This document shows positions 12,841 through 26,188 of a DNA stretch of 64,000 bases, in pieces. The notes beneath the pieces were generated by a model. That model saw only the letters and a program-made list of their open reading frames with translations, was not told the origin of the DNA and searched no databases. Within the stretch, counting starts at the first letter, position 1. Each line of letters starts with the position of its first letter. The stretch is taken from contig CM018048.1 of the NCBI GenBank assembly GCA_008638375.1, positions 53,726,347 to 53,790,346 of the forward strand, written 5' to 3'. The translations under genes and the position numbers were made by a program. This stretch comes from Nyssa sinensis. Taxonomy: Eukaryota > Streptophyta > Magnoliopsida > Cornales > Nyssaceae.

Positions 12841-14339
12841 TAATAATTTTTTACTTTTTTGATAATAATTTCTAATTTTTTTTATCCATTTACTTGTAGT
12901 CAATAATTTCACTAGCAGTTATTTTACTACAATTAACTCCCTAATAATTTATAATCTTAGAAGATTTAATTAATATAAATATTAATTATCATACTTTTAT
13001 TTTTGATAAGATTTTTAATATTAAAATCAGGCATGTATACAATGTTGTAACATTGATGAACTTTTTCTAAAAATATATATTATATTAATTTAAAATATAC
13101 GAAACCTTTTAATTGATTTCTATTATTAAAAAATTAATGTTGAAATAATTTTTATATAATTTAGATACTTAAACATATGTTATTTGTATTTTAAGAACTA
13201 ATACTATACAAAAATTTGATAAATTCATTAGTTATTAAATAATAAAAATATTAATAACTCACACCACAAATTGTGGTCCACATTGAAGTTAGTTTTTTTT
13301 AAAAAATTATTAATAATAGAAATTATTAACTCTATTTTTTTATTATTACTAATTATAAATAAGTTAACAAAAATTTATTGACTTGGAGGGTCCACAGAAA
13401 TAAATGCCAGTGTCCCCACTTTTATGTTTTGAGGCCCTAAAGCTATCTTTATTTTTTATATTTTTGTGCATTCGTCTCACGCGAGTGCCCCTGCACGTAT
13501 CAGTCACCGTTCCTTCCCGGTGTGATTTGGAATGGCAGCCAAACAAGTTTGAGGCATATTTGAAGTGAGGTGGTTATTTTTTAACTTCGATTTTGTTTAT
13601 ATTTTTTACTCTTAATTTTATTTTATTCCGTTTAGAGATTTATTTAGACTCTGACTCTTTTTATATTATCTGATTTTATTTCGTCTTGTTTCGAATTGCG
13701 ATGTATATATATTTTTAAGTAAATTAAAACTTTTATTTTAATAAATAAATTAATTTTTTTTGCCAAAATAATTAATACAAAAAAAATTATATGAGTATGA
13801 TATGAAAATTTATAAAATTAATTTTATATAGTATTATTTATTGATAAATATAACGTATATAAAAATAAATAAAAAAAACTTAATATATAAACAGGACGGG
13901 ATGATCATCTATCGAACTCGTCTTGAACATGACAAAATTTTAAAAATCACACCCAACCCCATGTATGCCTGATGAAAAGGTGTTGATCTGGTGTGTGTGG
14001 CCCATGTTATTGGCATGGGAACCCTATTCATGTGCTGACAAGTGGAACAAGAGCAGTCATGTAAAATAACAGTACACATAGAATTATACATTCAACACTG
14101 AATTTTTTTTTGTTTGTCAAATAGATGAGATATTCAAACAGTCAAAGCTAGAATAATTTTTTTTTTAAGGTAGAATTATTGTCTCGTAGGATCATATAAC
14201 GCTTAGATTACTAGTCTTGATTGATGACTGATCTAAAAGATACAAATAATAGAAATCAAATATGTGAACTCAAAAATATAAGTCTTTACAAACGACTCTT
14301 ACATCACTCCACTAACCTTCTCTCTTACTTCACTCAACG

Positions 14340-14790
14340 AGCCCTTTCATTTGGGTCAAGGAAATTAAAAGAAAAGGAAAGGAAGGAGATACTTATTCTA
14401 AAAATAGGGAAAGAACAGGAAGGAGATACTTATTCGAAAAATAGGGAAAGAACAGGAAGGAAAAGAGAGGGAGGTTTTCTTAATTCCTAATTTATCAATT
14501 TTTCTCTCATTTAAAAAGTGGAAAGAAACAAAAGAAAATGATAATAAAATTAGTAATTATCCATTTTGTTGCTATTTTTTGAAATAGGTGAATCATATTT
14601 TATCCTTTTTATTCACTGAATAAAACACCACACCACATCTCATTTTTATTTATCTTTTTTAAAGTAAGATGAAAAGATTATAGTATTTTTTTTTCTTACT
14701 AGTTATCCAAGCATAAAATAGAGATTACACTGTCATTTTCTCTCCTCTCTCTCATAATTTATGTTATCTTTTTTCTCTAACTTCCCTCCA
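14340..14790. mobile_element. Small dispersed repeat (family B, copy 2) with internal 37 bp tandem duplication
   Basis: It shares with 5925-6340 a TTTGG(G/A)T start, an AAGGAAGGA purine block followed by ACTTATT, and a right-hand CTCTCCTCTCTCTCATAA block. It contains a near-perfect 37 bp tandem duplication, 14381-14417 and 14418-14454, differing at one base (TTCTAA versus TTCGAA). Confidence 0.55.
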
Positions 14791-14878
14791 ATTAATCCAA
14801 GCTCAATATAAGTTATTTTTTGAATAAATTTTCCTCCAAATCAAATAAATGAGATAAAAAATATTTTATCATTTGTTG

Positions 14879-15402
14879 GGGTAAATTACACCGACCTCTC
14901 ATAAGGTTTCTGACAATTAGACTAAATTTTCCTAAGATTTCAAGAATTGTACTGACTTTTTTTATTTTTACTTACAAATTAAAGTACCCTCCAGAAAAAA
15001 AAAAAAATTCAAAATGACAAAAGTATCTTTGTTATGTTTTTGACCTTTTTCATTTATTCATTTTGACTAATTTTTCTAACTTTTTTAAAAAGATTTTTTC
15101 ATTTTATATAAAAATAAATTTAAGATAAATAACTTATTTTCATTTTATACCGAATAAATTTAATGTTTGAACCCATATTTATTTTTTATAATGAAAAAAA
15201 AAGTTTAAAAAATGGTCAAATTTAACAAGTGTGAAAAAAAAACTATGAAAGGCGCAATTTATCACTTTGAAAAAAAAATTGATTAGAGGAGAGTATTTGT
15301 AATTTGTCAGTAAAAATAAAGGAAACCAGTGTTATTTCAAAAATCTTATGAGATGTTAATGTTCTTGTCAGAAACTTTAGAACAAATTAGTGTAATTTAT
15401 TA
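14879..15402. mobile_element. Mutator-type MITE (family A, copy 3)
   Basis: The left end GGGTAAATTACACCGACCTC is the best-preserved family terminus in the window. The right end is AGTGTAATTTATT. Internal blocks seen in copies 1, 2 and 4 occur in the same order, including 'GACAAAAGT', 'ACTTATTTTCATTTTATA' and 'TTTGTAATTTGTCAG'. The right flank does not show an obvious target duplication, so the right boundary is approximate. Confidence 0.7.
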
Positions 15403-15538
15403 TCTTTTTAATCATTTTTTAATTAATTACTATTTTTGCATATTATTTTCAATAACCAAACATGGCATAAACACCGAAGTCAACAATGTTAAAAGCTTAA
15501 GTAAAAAAAATGCAAAATAGGCCAACATGATGGTGCAA

Positions 15539-15563
15539 ATATATATATATATATATATATATA
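15539..15563. repeat. (AT)n microsatellite
   Basis: Uninterrupted AT dinucleotide run of about 12 units. Confidence 0.95.
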
Positions 15564-15890
15564 AAGAATATTTGGGCACTAAATCAACCAAATTACCTTT
15601 TTACAACATGATAATATCTTCAACAGAGCAAGGAGACATTGGATGATATGTGTTTAGATTCTCAATTTGGCCAACTGGAGGAGATAATTGATGGGATCGA
15701 ATAATATCATATGCTTCAATTAGAGTTTTTCTTTTGTCATCTATTCCCATGTAACCATAAAACAAGTCTTTCTTTTTCAATTATTATTATTATTATGTAC
15801 TTGCGTATAATATATTCTATTATTCTCACCAAATCACCATTGTCCATGTATACGTGTTTGCATATGTCACCCACTTTTTTTTTCTTCGCA

Positions 15891-15892
<2 letters not shown>

Positions 15893-15925
<33 letters not shown>

Positions 15926-15926
15926 C
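15893..15926. repeat. Compound (CA)n(TA)n microsatellite
   Basis: CA units run directly into TA units. The open frames across this site on both strands are produced by the repeat and are not genes. Confidence 0.9.
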
Positions 15927-17144
15927 ACTTTTTATATTTATGCACTCCCAATCATACATCATAAATTAAAGTGTATGATTGCATTTAGTCTCACCCAAAA
16001 TAAAAATGAAAACATAGGGCTCCACATCAATCTCATCTTATTTTTTAATGTTTTACTGATTAGATGATGAAATTTATTTAATTTGTATAATAATTAACTA
16101 TGTTGAGAAATTTAAAAATTACTAATTATTAATTTTTTAAAATAAGTTTATCAGTAAAATATTTTCACAGGTATAAAATTATTTTTTAGCATAAAAATAT
16201 GATATATACATATTTTCAAGGATGATAATTTTTTCATAAAATAGATATTATATCTAATTTAAATTAAAAAGACCTTAATCACCTTTATCACTAAAAAATA
16301 ATAATATAATTAGTAATTTTTATATTTCTATTCTAATAAATAATACAATAAAAGAATTTTTTTTGAAAAAAATACTAATTTTAAGTAATATATTATAGAA
16401 TTATTAATTATTAATATAGAGAGTGGACCGTATTCAACATTGGAAAGAATCTCATCTCATCATTATTATAAAAAATGTAATAAAATTTTACCCTAACTGC
16501 TAGCGACTTGATGCAATCCTTCCTCTTCCTCTTCTTTTTTTTTTTTTTGCTTTTGCTTTGTTTTTGCGGTGGCAGACTTAAGGGGGATGATTAAGGGGCC
16601 ATCATACTACCCCCAAGATTTGAGAAAAAATGTATTTTTTTCCACTTGAATTTTATTATAGTTTAGAATTTTTTGATGTTTTTATAATAGTTCTCTCTCT
16701 ATATATTTTTTTTTGCCCTCTTCTGAAACTTTTCAATCCATCCTTAATTTTCTAAGTTTGGACCTATATTTAATGATATGATACTAAAGTTGTATTTGGT
16801 TTATTGGCCACACTTACTGTTTTTTACAAGTTTAAAATAGTCTCTCTTTTTTTATTTATTGGGTGTTTGGTTTGACGGATGATCTAAACTTAATAAATTC
16901 GAATTTAACTTAAAACAGAATTTTTTTTTAAACTAACTTAGTAAAACTTTTTTAAAATGTAGCCAATGACATTTTTAATAGCTCTTCCAAATACTGTAAT
17001 ATCATTTAAGTATTTATCAAATATATTAATCTAAATATTCAATAACTTTACTCGAATAGCACTCTTCCATAACTACTTATTACAACCGCTACTTAACATA
17101 AACTGCATTTTTTTCTTAACTCATCCAAAAGAGCACTAAAGACA

Positions 17145-17540
17145 TGTTTGGATGGGTGGTGGCGTTTTCAAAACGGATATTTTGGAAGTTCAAATTAGAC
17201 TTTTTATATATTTGAATATTTATTTCGACGTTTTCGAAATGCTTGTTTGAGTGTTTTCAAATTCAAATGCCCATTTTGAAAAAGTATCAGTGAGGGACTT
17301 TTTCTAAACTCATGTTTCGAAAACACTCATTTTCTATTTATATAACACATTCATCACTTTTAATAGCTTCGTTCAAACATTACAATATCATTCAAACCTA
17401 GTTTCAAATTACATTCATCCAAACATTCACAACTTAATTCAAATAAAACTTTTTTCAAACTGCATTTTTCTCAAATCACACTTTTTTTAAACCACACTTT
17501 TTTTAAACCACACTTTTTTACTATTCATCCAAATGAGAAA
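17145..17540. mobile_element. Foldback element with TTTGGATG/CATCCAAA ends
   Basis: GTTTGGATGGGTGG at the left is mirrored by TATTCATCCAAATG at the right. The interior is A/T-rich with repeated TTTTCAAA and CACACTTTTTTTAAAC motifs, and has no coding frame. Confidence 0.5.
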
Positions 17541-18304
17541 TATATAAGACAAGAGGCAAAGTGCATCTCATAATTATCCATAATTGTTTGTTCATTTTTT
17601 TAACACCAAAAAAACATTTAGTGACGATGTTTTATAAAGTGGTACCATGCTTAGATTTAAACATTTTTCGCAGTCCGAACTGAATCGCACATGAATACTC
17701 AAATGTATGAGCTAAAGTCTCACCATAAAACCCTCCCACTATACTTTTTTTTTCGCTCTAACACAACCCCAAAGAAGAAATGTGGATACTGAAGTTCTAT
17801 GATTCATGATATAACAGCAGTGCATAAAATCATGTATGTACTGCCATGGAAAATATATTAATGTTGTTGTGTTGCTTTCTAGGCCCGTTGTACTTGTTTT
17901 GGAGGGGGTTTCAACCAATGCATTCTGCCGTGGATGAGGAAACAATGAGCACAATAATTAGTTAGTGAGTTGTACTTAAAAGAGTATTATTTTACAAAAT
18001 TCTATAAAACTTTTAGTGAAAGTTACTGTGCTCTCAATTTCATACAGTAAAACAGTTGGACAATCATCTTCTTAAGAAAACCATTAATTAAAAACCCACT
18101 TACCCCAGTGGCGATGTGTCTGTCTACTTCCATACTTAATCAATGCACTTATTAGTTAATTAATAGTGGTTTAATCAATGGTAGCTTTGTTTTAAAGAAT
18201 TTTCCGGGGTGTCATATAACTGACTCACAAGATTCTTATTTTTTTAGGACAAAATATGTCTATTTAGAATATGATATGTTTTTTTTATTATATTTGTAAT
18301 AATA

Positions 18305-18307
<3 letters not shown>

Positions 18308-18338
<31 letters not shown>
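18308..18338. repeat. (AT)n microsatellite
   Basis: AT dinucleotide run of about 15 units ending in a short CACATACACA tail. Confidence 0.95.
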
Positions 18339-18342
<4 letters not shown>

Positions 18343-19528
18343 CACAAACAAAAAATATCATTGAATTCAAGTCATTATAAAAATAAAAATCCCAATAATG
18401 TATGTATGTATTTTTTTATTTGATATATAATTTTTTGATACTTTGATATTTTATATTGAAAGCTATACTCGTACTATCTAATTCGCAATTTACTAGGGAG
18501 AACAAATTATAGTAACTGATGAGAAAAACTCTCTTCCATAAATCCCAAGTTTAATGTAAGCTAAATCGCTGCGATACAAACTGAGTTAATTTTATTGGTA
18601 AAAGATTACATAAAGCTTGTTCATGTATGCGAAATAGAACTTTTATTTGTTTTTTTTTAAAAAAGAAAAAATTGGATTCATCAAAACTGTTTGAATTTCC
18701 AAACGTTATCTCCATTTAATAAATAAAAGTGTTATTTGCACAAATGAACCAACTTTTTATACCCTTCATAGGTTTTCAATACCTTATCTATTAACCTTTC
18801 CTTCTTAAGGAGAAAGTTGTAAAAATTCCGTGCACATATGAAAACATAACTTCTTCAAAATTTAAATTTTCATTCTTCAAAATTATTTCAATCTCCATAG
18901 TTTATTTTCATTTATTGGATAAAATTCATGAATGGATATTTGTTTTTTCGAGTGGTGCAAATACACACTCCTCACGCAATTAACAAAGGATTCAATTCTC
19001 CCAACCTCACTATTGTATATAAAAAAAGTTCATTCATATAACTAAGATGACGTTTTTATTTTTATCTTTGTCTGTATTCTCAAAACGATGTATCACTATA
19101 TAAGTTTTTTTGTAAATTACATTATGTAAGACTCATAAGTACTACATAATTCTATATCACATTAAAAATACAAATTGAGAATACATGACATTTTTCTTTT
19201 TCTTTATTTTTTTTGAGCCAACATTTTTCTTTTTTTAATGGAGAAGAGAAGAGAAGCTCTGTTTTTATGTGAATGGACTTTCTTTTTAGCCTTGGACTTT
19301 CCTAATCCACCTTATTAATTTCCGTTGTCATCAATTTTTTTTTCTTTTATGTGTGGCCTACTAATATCCCATTCTACCAACTATCAATCAATGCACTTCA
19401 ATGAAAATAATTAATCAATAAAGAAGAAAAAGCTGTCAAAATGATAAATAATGATGCTATATATAATAAATATTTTTAGTAGAGTTTTTTCTTTCTAAGC
19501 ACAGAGATGACATCTACTATAATAAATA

Positions 19529-19998
19529 GGGTAAATTATTTTTAAACATTTTTTAAAGTTTATGACAATTATATTAATTTTTCATATTTTACCTGAAAAT
19601 ATATAGGTACCTTCTTTCTGATAATTTTTTTTTCTTTAAAATGACCAATTATCATTTTTATTTATTTGTTTTTGCATTTTTTTAATTTTGACCAATTTTA
19701 AAGTTTTTTTTTTATTTAAAAGAAAATTTAAGGTAAATAATTTATTTTTATTTTATATAAAAATAAATTTAAAATTTTTATCAATATTTATTTGAAAAAA
19801 AAATTAGTCAAAATTTTAAAAATTGAAGAAAAAAAATATAAAATGGATAGTTTTGTCATTTTGAATAAAAAAAATCAACTAAAGAAATGTATTTGTTTAT
19901 TATCACGTAAAGTAAGGAAGGTCAGTGTAATTTCATAAATCTCAAGAGAGGTCAGTATAATTGTATAAACCTCAAAGGGAGGTTAATATAATTTACCC
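19529..19998. mobile_element. Mutator-type MITE (family A, copy 4), complete with 9 bp target duplication
   Basis: The element begins GGGTAAATTA and ends TAATTTACCC, a perfect 10 bp terminal inverted repeat. It is flanked by a perfect 9 bp direct repeat TAATAAATA at 19520-19528 and 19999-20007. At 470 bp with no transposase it is a non-autonomous element. The 9 bp duplication and the GGGTAAATTA end point to a Mutator-like origin. The right half has several 'GAGGTCAGT(A/G)TAATT' units, which suggests subterminal repeats. Confidence 0.82.
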
Positions 19999-20717
19999 TA
20001 ATAAATATACAAATGTGAGACACACTTATGTTTAAAAGTTAAAAAATTTATAAAAACCCGTCATGTATATTATTTTTCTAATATTTATGCTCTATATCAT
20101 TAGCATTTTGAAGTTTCTTGAGCCATGGTGCAATGGAAGATGATAACATTTCTTTAAGTCTATTGAATGCAATGTCACATTAAATACTCAATGGAACAAT
20201 AATTGTGTATGATATTTAATGTTTGTCGACCAATTGCATGTTGTCATATAAGTATTTTTGTGGGCCTTTAAAGAGAAAAATTGCATATAATAATGCAAGT
20301 TGATTACCTTAGTCATACAATTATTTGAATTTTCAAAATTATGAAATAATAATTTGCTAATATGAAATGGATCTGTATTCCCCCTATGAAACTTTTATCA
20401 TTTTTTGGGGGATCTTTTTATGTAATTTAATGTTTTTGAGTTTTGTTTCTTCGATTAGATTTTTTATATTAATTTATAAGTTTCTTTCATTTATCAAATT
20501 TATTATTTTAATCTTAGAATTTATTATCCAATGTCAAGAATTGCTCTCCTCAATCCGTTTGTGAGTACGGTATGCTGTTGACTGTAACATATATAAAGAA
20601 TGTTAGGTGTATAATTATTATCATTGATAAATATCTATTGTTTTCTTTTTAAAAAAATTATTTAATATTTTTACAATTAAGTATACTTCACATAGTATCA
20701 TTACTTTAAAAGGTTTC

Positions 20718-21379
20718 AAGCATAGTTATTAAACCCGATTTGGATATTGATTCAGTAGAGAGACTGTGTCAATTGGTCATCGGTTCATTCAGTGAGTCAA
20801 CTGATTGGATTAATTATATTATTAAAATATTTTAAAACATTAAATATATATTTTAAAATATATTCTAAATTAAATCAAAATAGATAAAGAATAAAATATG
20901 AATGTAACATTTAAAAAAACATATTATTATATTATCATACCTAATAAATTAATATTGAACAAAAAAAATTATAATATTCTATGAATTTCAATATTGTCAT
21001 TCTTTATTTCAACTATCAAATTATAGTTAAAGTATCAAATTTATAACTAAAATTCATATTAAATATTACATAAGCATGATAATAAAATGTAAAAACACCT
21101 AATGAATATATTAAATATATATTTTACGGTATTTTAATATTATTCATGAGGATAAATCACTTAAAATCTTAATTATTAAGTCATTTTTAGTAATTATTTA
21201 CAACTCAATCAGTTCATACAACTTTATTTGGTTCACTAGATTAACTATAAAATTCAGTTAGGTTAACCAGTTTTTTCGGGTTCACATTATTAAGTAATTC
21301 AATAACAAAACCGGATTGGTCTGGCCTTGGACTCACCGGATTTACCCACTCAGCCAGGCCGATTTTAATAACATTGGTT
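20718..21379. mobile_element. Foldback element with ATAGTTATTAAA-type ends (about 660 bp)
   Basis: The left end reads ATAGTTATTAAACCCGAT. The reverse complement of the right end reads AATGTTATTAAAATCGGC, a diverged terminal inverted repeat. Flanks carry GGTTTCAA (about 20709-20716) and GGTTGCAA near 21377, which could be an 8 bp target duplication with one mismatch. Subterminal parts are rich in GGTT/AACC motifs. An hAT-like origin is possible but not proven. Confidence 0.5.
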
Positions 21380-21939
21380 GCAATCTGTCTTTTAATTTTG
21401 GATTCAGAGTAAGGCCTACTCAAGAGAATTATAGGTCGTGGGTCAATTAAACCAAGCATCATATATTTTAGAAAGTTTTTTAATTTTGTTTCATAAAATC
21501 CTAATAGTATTTGGGATATTTTATGGATAGTCCTACTTATATTTGAAGTAAGTTGGTTAATTTTTAGTTAGAGTAAATATTTTAATTAGAGTGAGATTAG
21601 GATAAATTTTATATATATATATATATATATAGAGAGTAAATTTACTTTAACATTGAGACAAGGTTTTGCACGATAGTATGGCTGCCTAATTGCCGTAATA
21701 ACCAAAAAAGCAAGCTTTAACTTTCACTAAAACCCGAAAGTTTAATTAAAGGAAGACGTGAGTTTTGTGCCGAACACCCTATTTGGTTTAATCTCTTTTT
21801 CTGTAACTTTCACTCTATTAGTAACAAACTGTACTGAAACGGCATCACGGCCGTGTGTTTGGATGTATTTTTGAATGGGTCTAATATGTTACGGGTTAAT
21901 GTGTTATTTCAATAATATTATGATACATATAACCAATTT

Positions 21940-22060
21940 TTCACTAAAAAAAGGGAACCATATTACATATGACAGAATATCATTAGATAAGTATATTACC
22001 ATCTCACTATATCAGACTCGTTCAAAAACTTTTCCTAAGCTGGGTGAAAGTGATGTAAAT
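21940..22060 (+). repeat. Dispersed repeat (family C, copy 1)
   Basis: About 120 bp similar to the reverse complement of 31970-32065. Shared landmarks in order are CATATTACATATG, AGAATAT(C/T)ATTAGATA and a CATCTC block followed by CAGAC. Conceptual translations of both copies are also similar, but the frames look fortuitous and I do not call a protein. Confidence 0.65.
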
Positions 22061-22736
22061 ACATCAAAGCGTATGATTTATTAATAAAAATAGTATGTAT
22101 AATAGGTTTTTATTTAATAATTTTTGTTCACTTATAGACATAATTAAACAACTGATCTCACAAATATTTATTAAAATATATTTAGTTCTAAATTAAGTAG
22201 GAGAAACTTCCTCATTTTCAAACGTGTCTTAACATATGTGACACAATAAGATTGTCATATGTATCTAAGTAGGAAAATATTCCTACTACTTGATTTGGTG
22301 CCAAATAGTGTCCATTTTATTATAGTTTACTTATAATCTTATGTCATAATGTTACTAGAGAAATGCTTGTTATACATAATTTAATCGTCTATTTTTTTTC
22401 ACTTGCTGATTTGTCAATATTATTTTTAAAATTAATTCTTTTATTTATATTCAGAGAAGAGTTACAATAATCTTTTTTAAATTTAGCAAGTGAATAAATC
22501 AGGCATGGGCAAAGCCAAGTATGTGTGTGTGTGTGTGTATATATATATATTGTGAAACAAATCAAATTTTTTAGATTACTTTTTTTAAAAGTGACCCCAC
22601 TAAAATTAGAGGGAAAAAAGTGAATGAAGTCAATTTTGTACATTTGGGGAATAAAATAAGTTAAAGAAAATCAATAGAATTTATTCTAATTTTGTTTACT
22701 ATACAACTCTAAAAATTTAAGAACTCCTTTTGAAAT

Positions 22737-22738
<2 letters not shown>

Positions 22739-22769
<31 letters not shown>
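22739..22769. repeat. (AT)n microsatellite
   Basis: AT dinucleotide run of about 14 units. A shorter compound GT/AT run lies nearby at 22521-22552. Confidence 0.9.
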
Positions 22770-23210
22770 TCCCAAACCGAATATTATTCAAACTTTAATA
22801 CATATCTTCTACTGTTACCCCAATGAGCAAAAAACATTTTTCAACTGAAAGCCAACCAAAATAGTATCAGACCTAAAAGTGGTATCAAATTATGAATCCA
22901 AAATAATTAAACCATAGTTTTATTTTTCTAGAACTAGAACTTTTGAAGAGGGCAACCTCCAACAAATTTCCTTATGTTTCACAAATTAACATAACAGAAA
23001 ATCACGAAACCTTATCATCTTGCAGACTTGATTCATCTGTTTTCTATCTTAATTTTATTTTAGAAAATTTAATGCATATTTTTTAGCATGACAATAAAGT
23101 ATTGAATGACCCTATTTACCTATTTAGCTGGATAGTATTACTCTTATATAATATAATGTTGTATGGAGGGCAACACACATAAACCCATTATTTTTGGTGA
23201 CTAATGTTAT

Positions 23211-23539
23211 GTTTGGTTTGGTTTAACTTATTTTAGTTTATTTAATCAGAAAAAAATGATTAAATTAATTTTTATTTTGAAAATTTTAGTTTGGTTAATC
23301 AAGTAAAAATAATTAGTTTATAATTAATTATATAAAAAATCAATTAAATCATAATCAACTTTCATGCTATTATTTTTAAACAACTTCATGGTTATAGATA
23401 AGAATTTGAAATTCAAAAATTGACTACTTTTCTTATATCATTAACCAAATATTATCTTTTATCACATTATTTAAATATTAATCAATAATCATTTGTGCAA
23501 TTATCGTAACCAGTTTAAAAAATCTAAACCAAACCAAAC
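23211..23539. mobile_element. MITE-like element with perfect 15 bp inverted ends
   Basis: GTTTGGTTTGGTTTA at 23211-23225 is the exact reverse complement of TAAACCAAACCAAAC at 23525-23539. The 329 bp interior is A/T-rich without a frame. No unambiguous target duplication is seen at these limits. Confidence 0.68.
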
Positions 23540-24931
23540 CTAAGAATTCTCCTAACCACAGGTTATTTGACGTAATCCTATAAGATAAATTTTGAATACA
23601 CGTAATCACATCGTAAAACATATGTATTTAATAAGTCTGGATGTTTTCACGTCGGGATATTTTCACGTCCGTGTGAACGTGATATGTTAGACAACCAAAT
23701 CACCTGACAAAAAAGCAGTATGTTCAAGCTACCAAACACCAATCTTGTCATGATAACTAGAGAAAAAGCTACCAACCTTCTGGTTTATTTGGCCATTGCA
23801 ATGCCCAATGTGTCCATATGGTGCCCCCTGACTTGGTGAAAATGCTCCACCCCACACAACTCAGATCACACACATCATATAGAATTTATATATGAAAAAT
23901 CGTTAATCATATCTGAGGCAAACAGAGCCTCAAGCAAGTTTGTAGAATCCTAGTTTGGTGTTTGTTTAGTAGGAAATAATGAAGAGGATTTTGTAGTTTT
24001 CCGCTCAAATAATTTTCCATTAATATTCTCAAGGGAAAAACTGATGGAAAAGGACACAAACCCACTGGGGCCTCACAAGTCACAAAAATTTGCAACTGTC
24101 TCCAACTTTACACCTAAACGCCTCAATTGGCAGGTTTGTCGTCGACGTCAACCACTCCTTTCATGTTGTTTTCTGGTTCCTACTTGTTTGGATACGGCCC
24201 ACCATTTTCGATGCCCTTTCAAATTTTAAGGAGTTCTTTCTACTAATTTTTCAATATATATATATATATGTTTCTTCACCAAGCAGGCCCTACAAACAAT
24301 TAAACCCTTGAAACACAAGCTAAATACATTGCAGCCATTAATGGTTGCTTGAATACACGAGTAACCTTGAGATATTATCAGACAAATGATTAATTAGTTT
24401 TCTATTGCAGCCATTAAAGATTGCTTGAATTTATTAAAAATGAACCCACTTAATAGGGCCTATATGTACGAGTCTTTTTGAACCAATTGAATCATTGGAA
24501 GTTCAATTGTTATTTGACAGTTGTCTTGAAAAACTTGCCATTCATGCTCAACTTCAACATATTCATACTCGGAAGTCAGAATCATTATTTATGTTCGATC
24601 CAAAATGAAGTGGGAAACAAAAACCACTGCTTTGTTATGAAGTAGTAGTTTTTTTGGGCTAATTTCTTTTATTTTAGCCTTAAAAAAATGTTTTCGATAC
24701 TTTAGGAATATTTTGTTTGATTAATAACGTCACATGGAAATTTAGCTTTTGGTGCCTCCTATACATGTAGTTGTATGATTCTAATTTCTAAATAATTTTT
24801 TCCTTGTTAGTAAATTTTTTATTTTCTTATTATTTTTGTTTTTGACAAAGATTATGATTAGTTCTTTAGTCATTATGGCAGAATAGGTTTATCAGTAATA
24901 ATTTTATGACCATTACAAAAATTTGACACTT

Positions 24932-25255
24932 TTAGCGACCCCTAAAAGATCTAAAGGGTGTTGTTAATAGGTTTAGTAACGCATACAAAAGCGTTACTAA
25001 TAGTTCAGCGGGAAAAGAACTTGTACAGTGTTATCCAAACGTTACTAATAATATCAATTAGTGACACTTTTTGGTGTTGCTGATACTTAATCCACTGCAT
25101 TGATAAAGAATAAAAGTAAAAAAACGTTGCTAAATATGTATTATCTATGATGTCTCCATAATGTTGCTAATATTTCCTATTTGAGATGCCATAAGATGTC
25201 GCTAATAAATTCAGTTTACCCAATATATTGGCAATGCTACAACCATGTTGGTAAT
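24932..25255. mobile_element. CACTA-like subterminal repeat cluster
   Basis: A degenerate 10 bp motif of form (A/G)(C/T)GTT(A/G)CTAA recurs at 24991, 25039, 25121 and 25161, with weaker versions at 25197 and 25245 and an inverted copy TTAGTAACGC at 24973. Dense short subterminal repeats with a CG core are typical of CACTA (En/Spm) ends. I do not see the matching CACTA terminus or a transposase, so this is probably a remnant. Confidence 0.5.
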
Positions 25256-26188
25256 AATTCAATTTTGGCACCGGGAATACTAAACTCGAGACCCAACTAA
25301 TATAGAGTTACATTTACAAATTACAATTGAAACATACTAAGCTTGATTTTAAACTTGAGGTTCATGATAAAAAAAGTGGTCCATGAGCCAAGCCACATGC
25401 GACAATGAGTGAATGTCGTTGCGCCACCAAGAACAATGCAATAGTAGGGGCAACTACCACATCTTTGTGCAGTGCTGCAATAAAATAGCTATCTACTCTT
25501 GGAAGCATGAATGCACTTGACACCAAAATTAAATTCACAAAGCAACCTTGCCCACAAAAGTGAGAAGAAGAAGCCAACTGCTAGCTTGGAGTGTTCGAGA
25601 CATCATATCATATACTTGGGGACCATTTTTGTGAGAAATTAGGTGTGATTCCATGCAAAGGAAAATGTGGAATCATCCATCAAATTTATGATTACAAGGG
25701 CCCTTCTACCTAAATAATGCACCCCAACCCAGGACACATGAGAAATGGAGGCTACTGAAGGCTGAAGCACATATGAGGCTACAGTTGAAGGATCTTTTGG
25801 CCTACTAGATGGCCTTTAGTATCCCAGTATGTGATCTAAGAATACACACACACACGTAAAAAAAAAAAAAGTGTTTAATTATATTAATAGAGTCTTATTT
25901 CAAATTATTCTCATTTTCAACTTAGTATATGTTTACATAAAAACATAAATATTTTTTTGTATTGCGTATTTTAAAATTTTGTAAATTCTTTTACTTGAGT
26001 TCTATTTCAAATTTTCTACTGCTCAATATTTTTTTAATTTTATAAGAACTTTATTGATTTTAACATCTTTATCTTTCTTACTGAAATACTATTACAATTT
26101 TTTATTATAAAAATATATATATCAAAAATAAAGATATTGAAATGTTTTTATATATTTATTAGAATTTTATTTAATTATATTAAATAAA

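Noticed and set aside
15711..16067. 118-codon frame with a CA/TA repeat core
   Set aside because: It is driven by the microsatellite, which encodes His-Thr and Ile-Tyr repeats, and has no domain.
21875..22084. 69-codon frame similar to a minus-strand frame at 31891-32076
   Set aside because: The similarity comes from the underlying family C DNA repeat. Both frames lack features of a known protein and are diverged with no sign of coding constraint.
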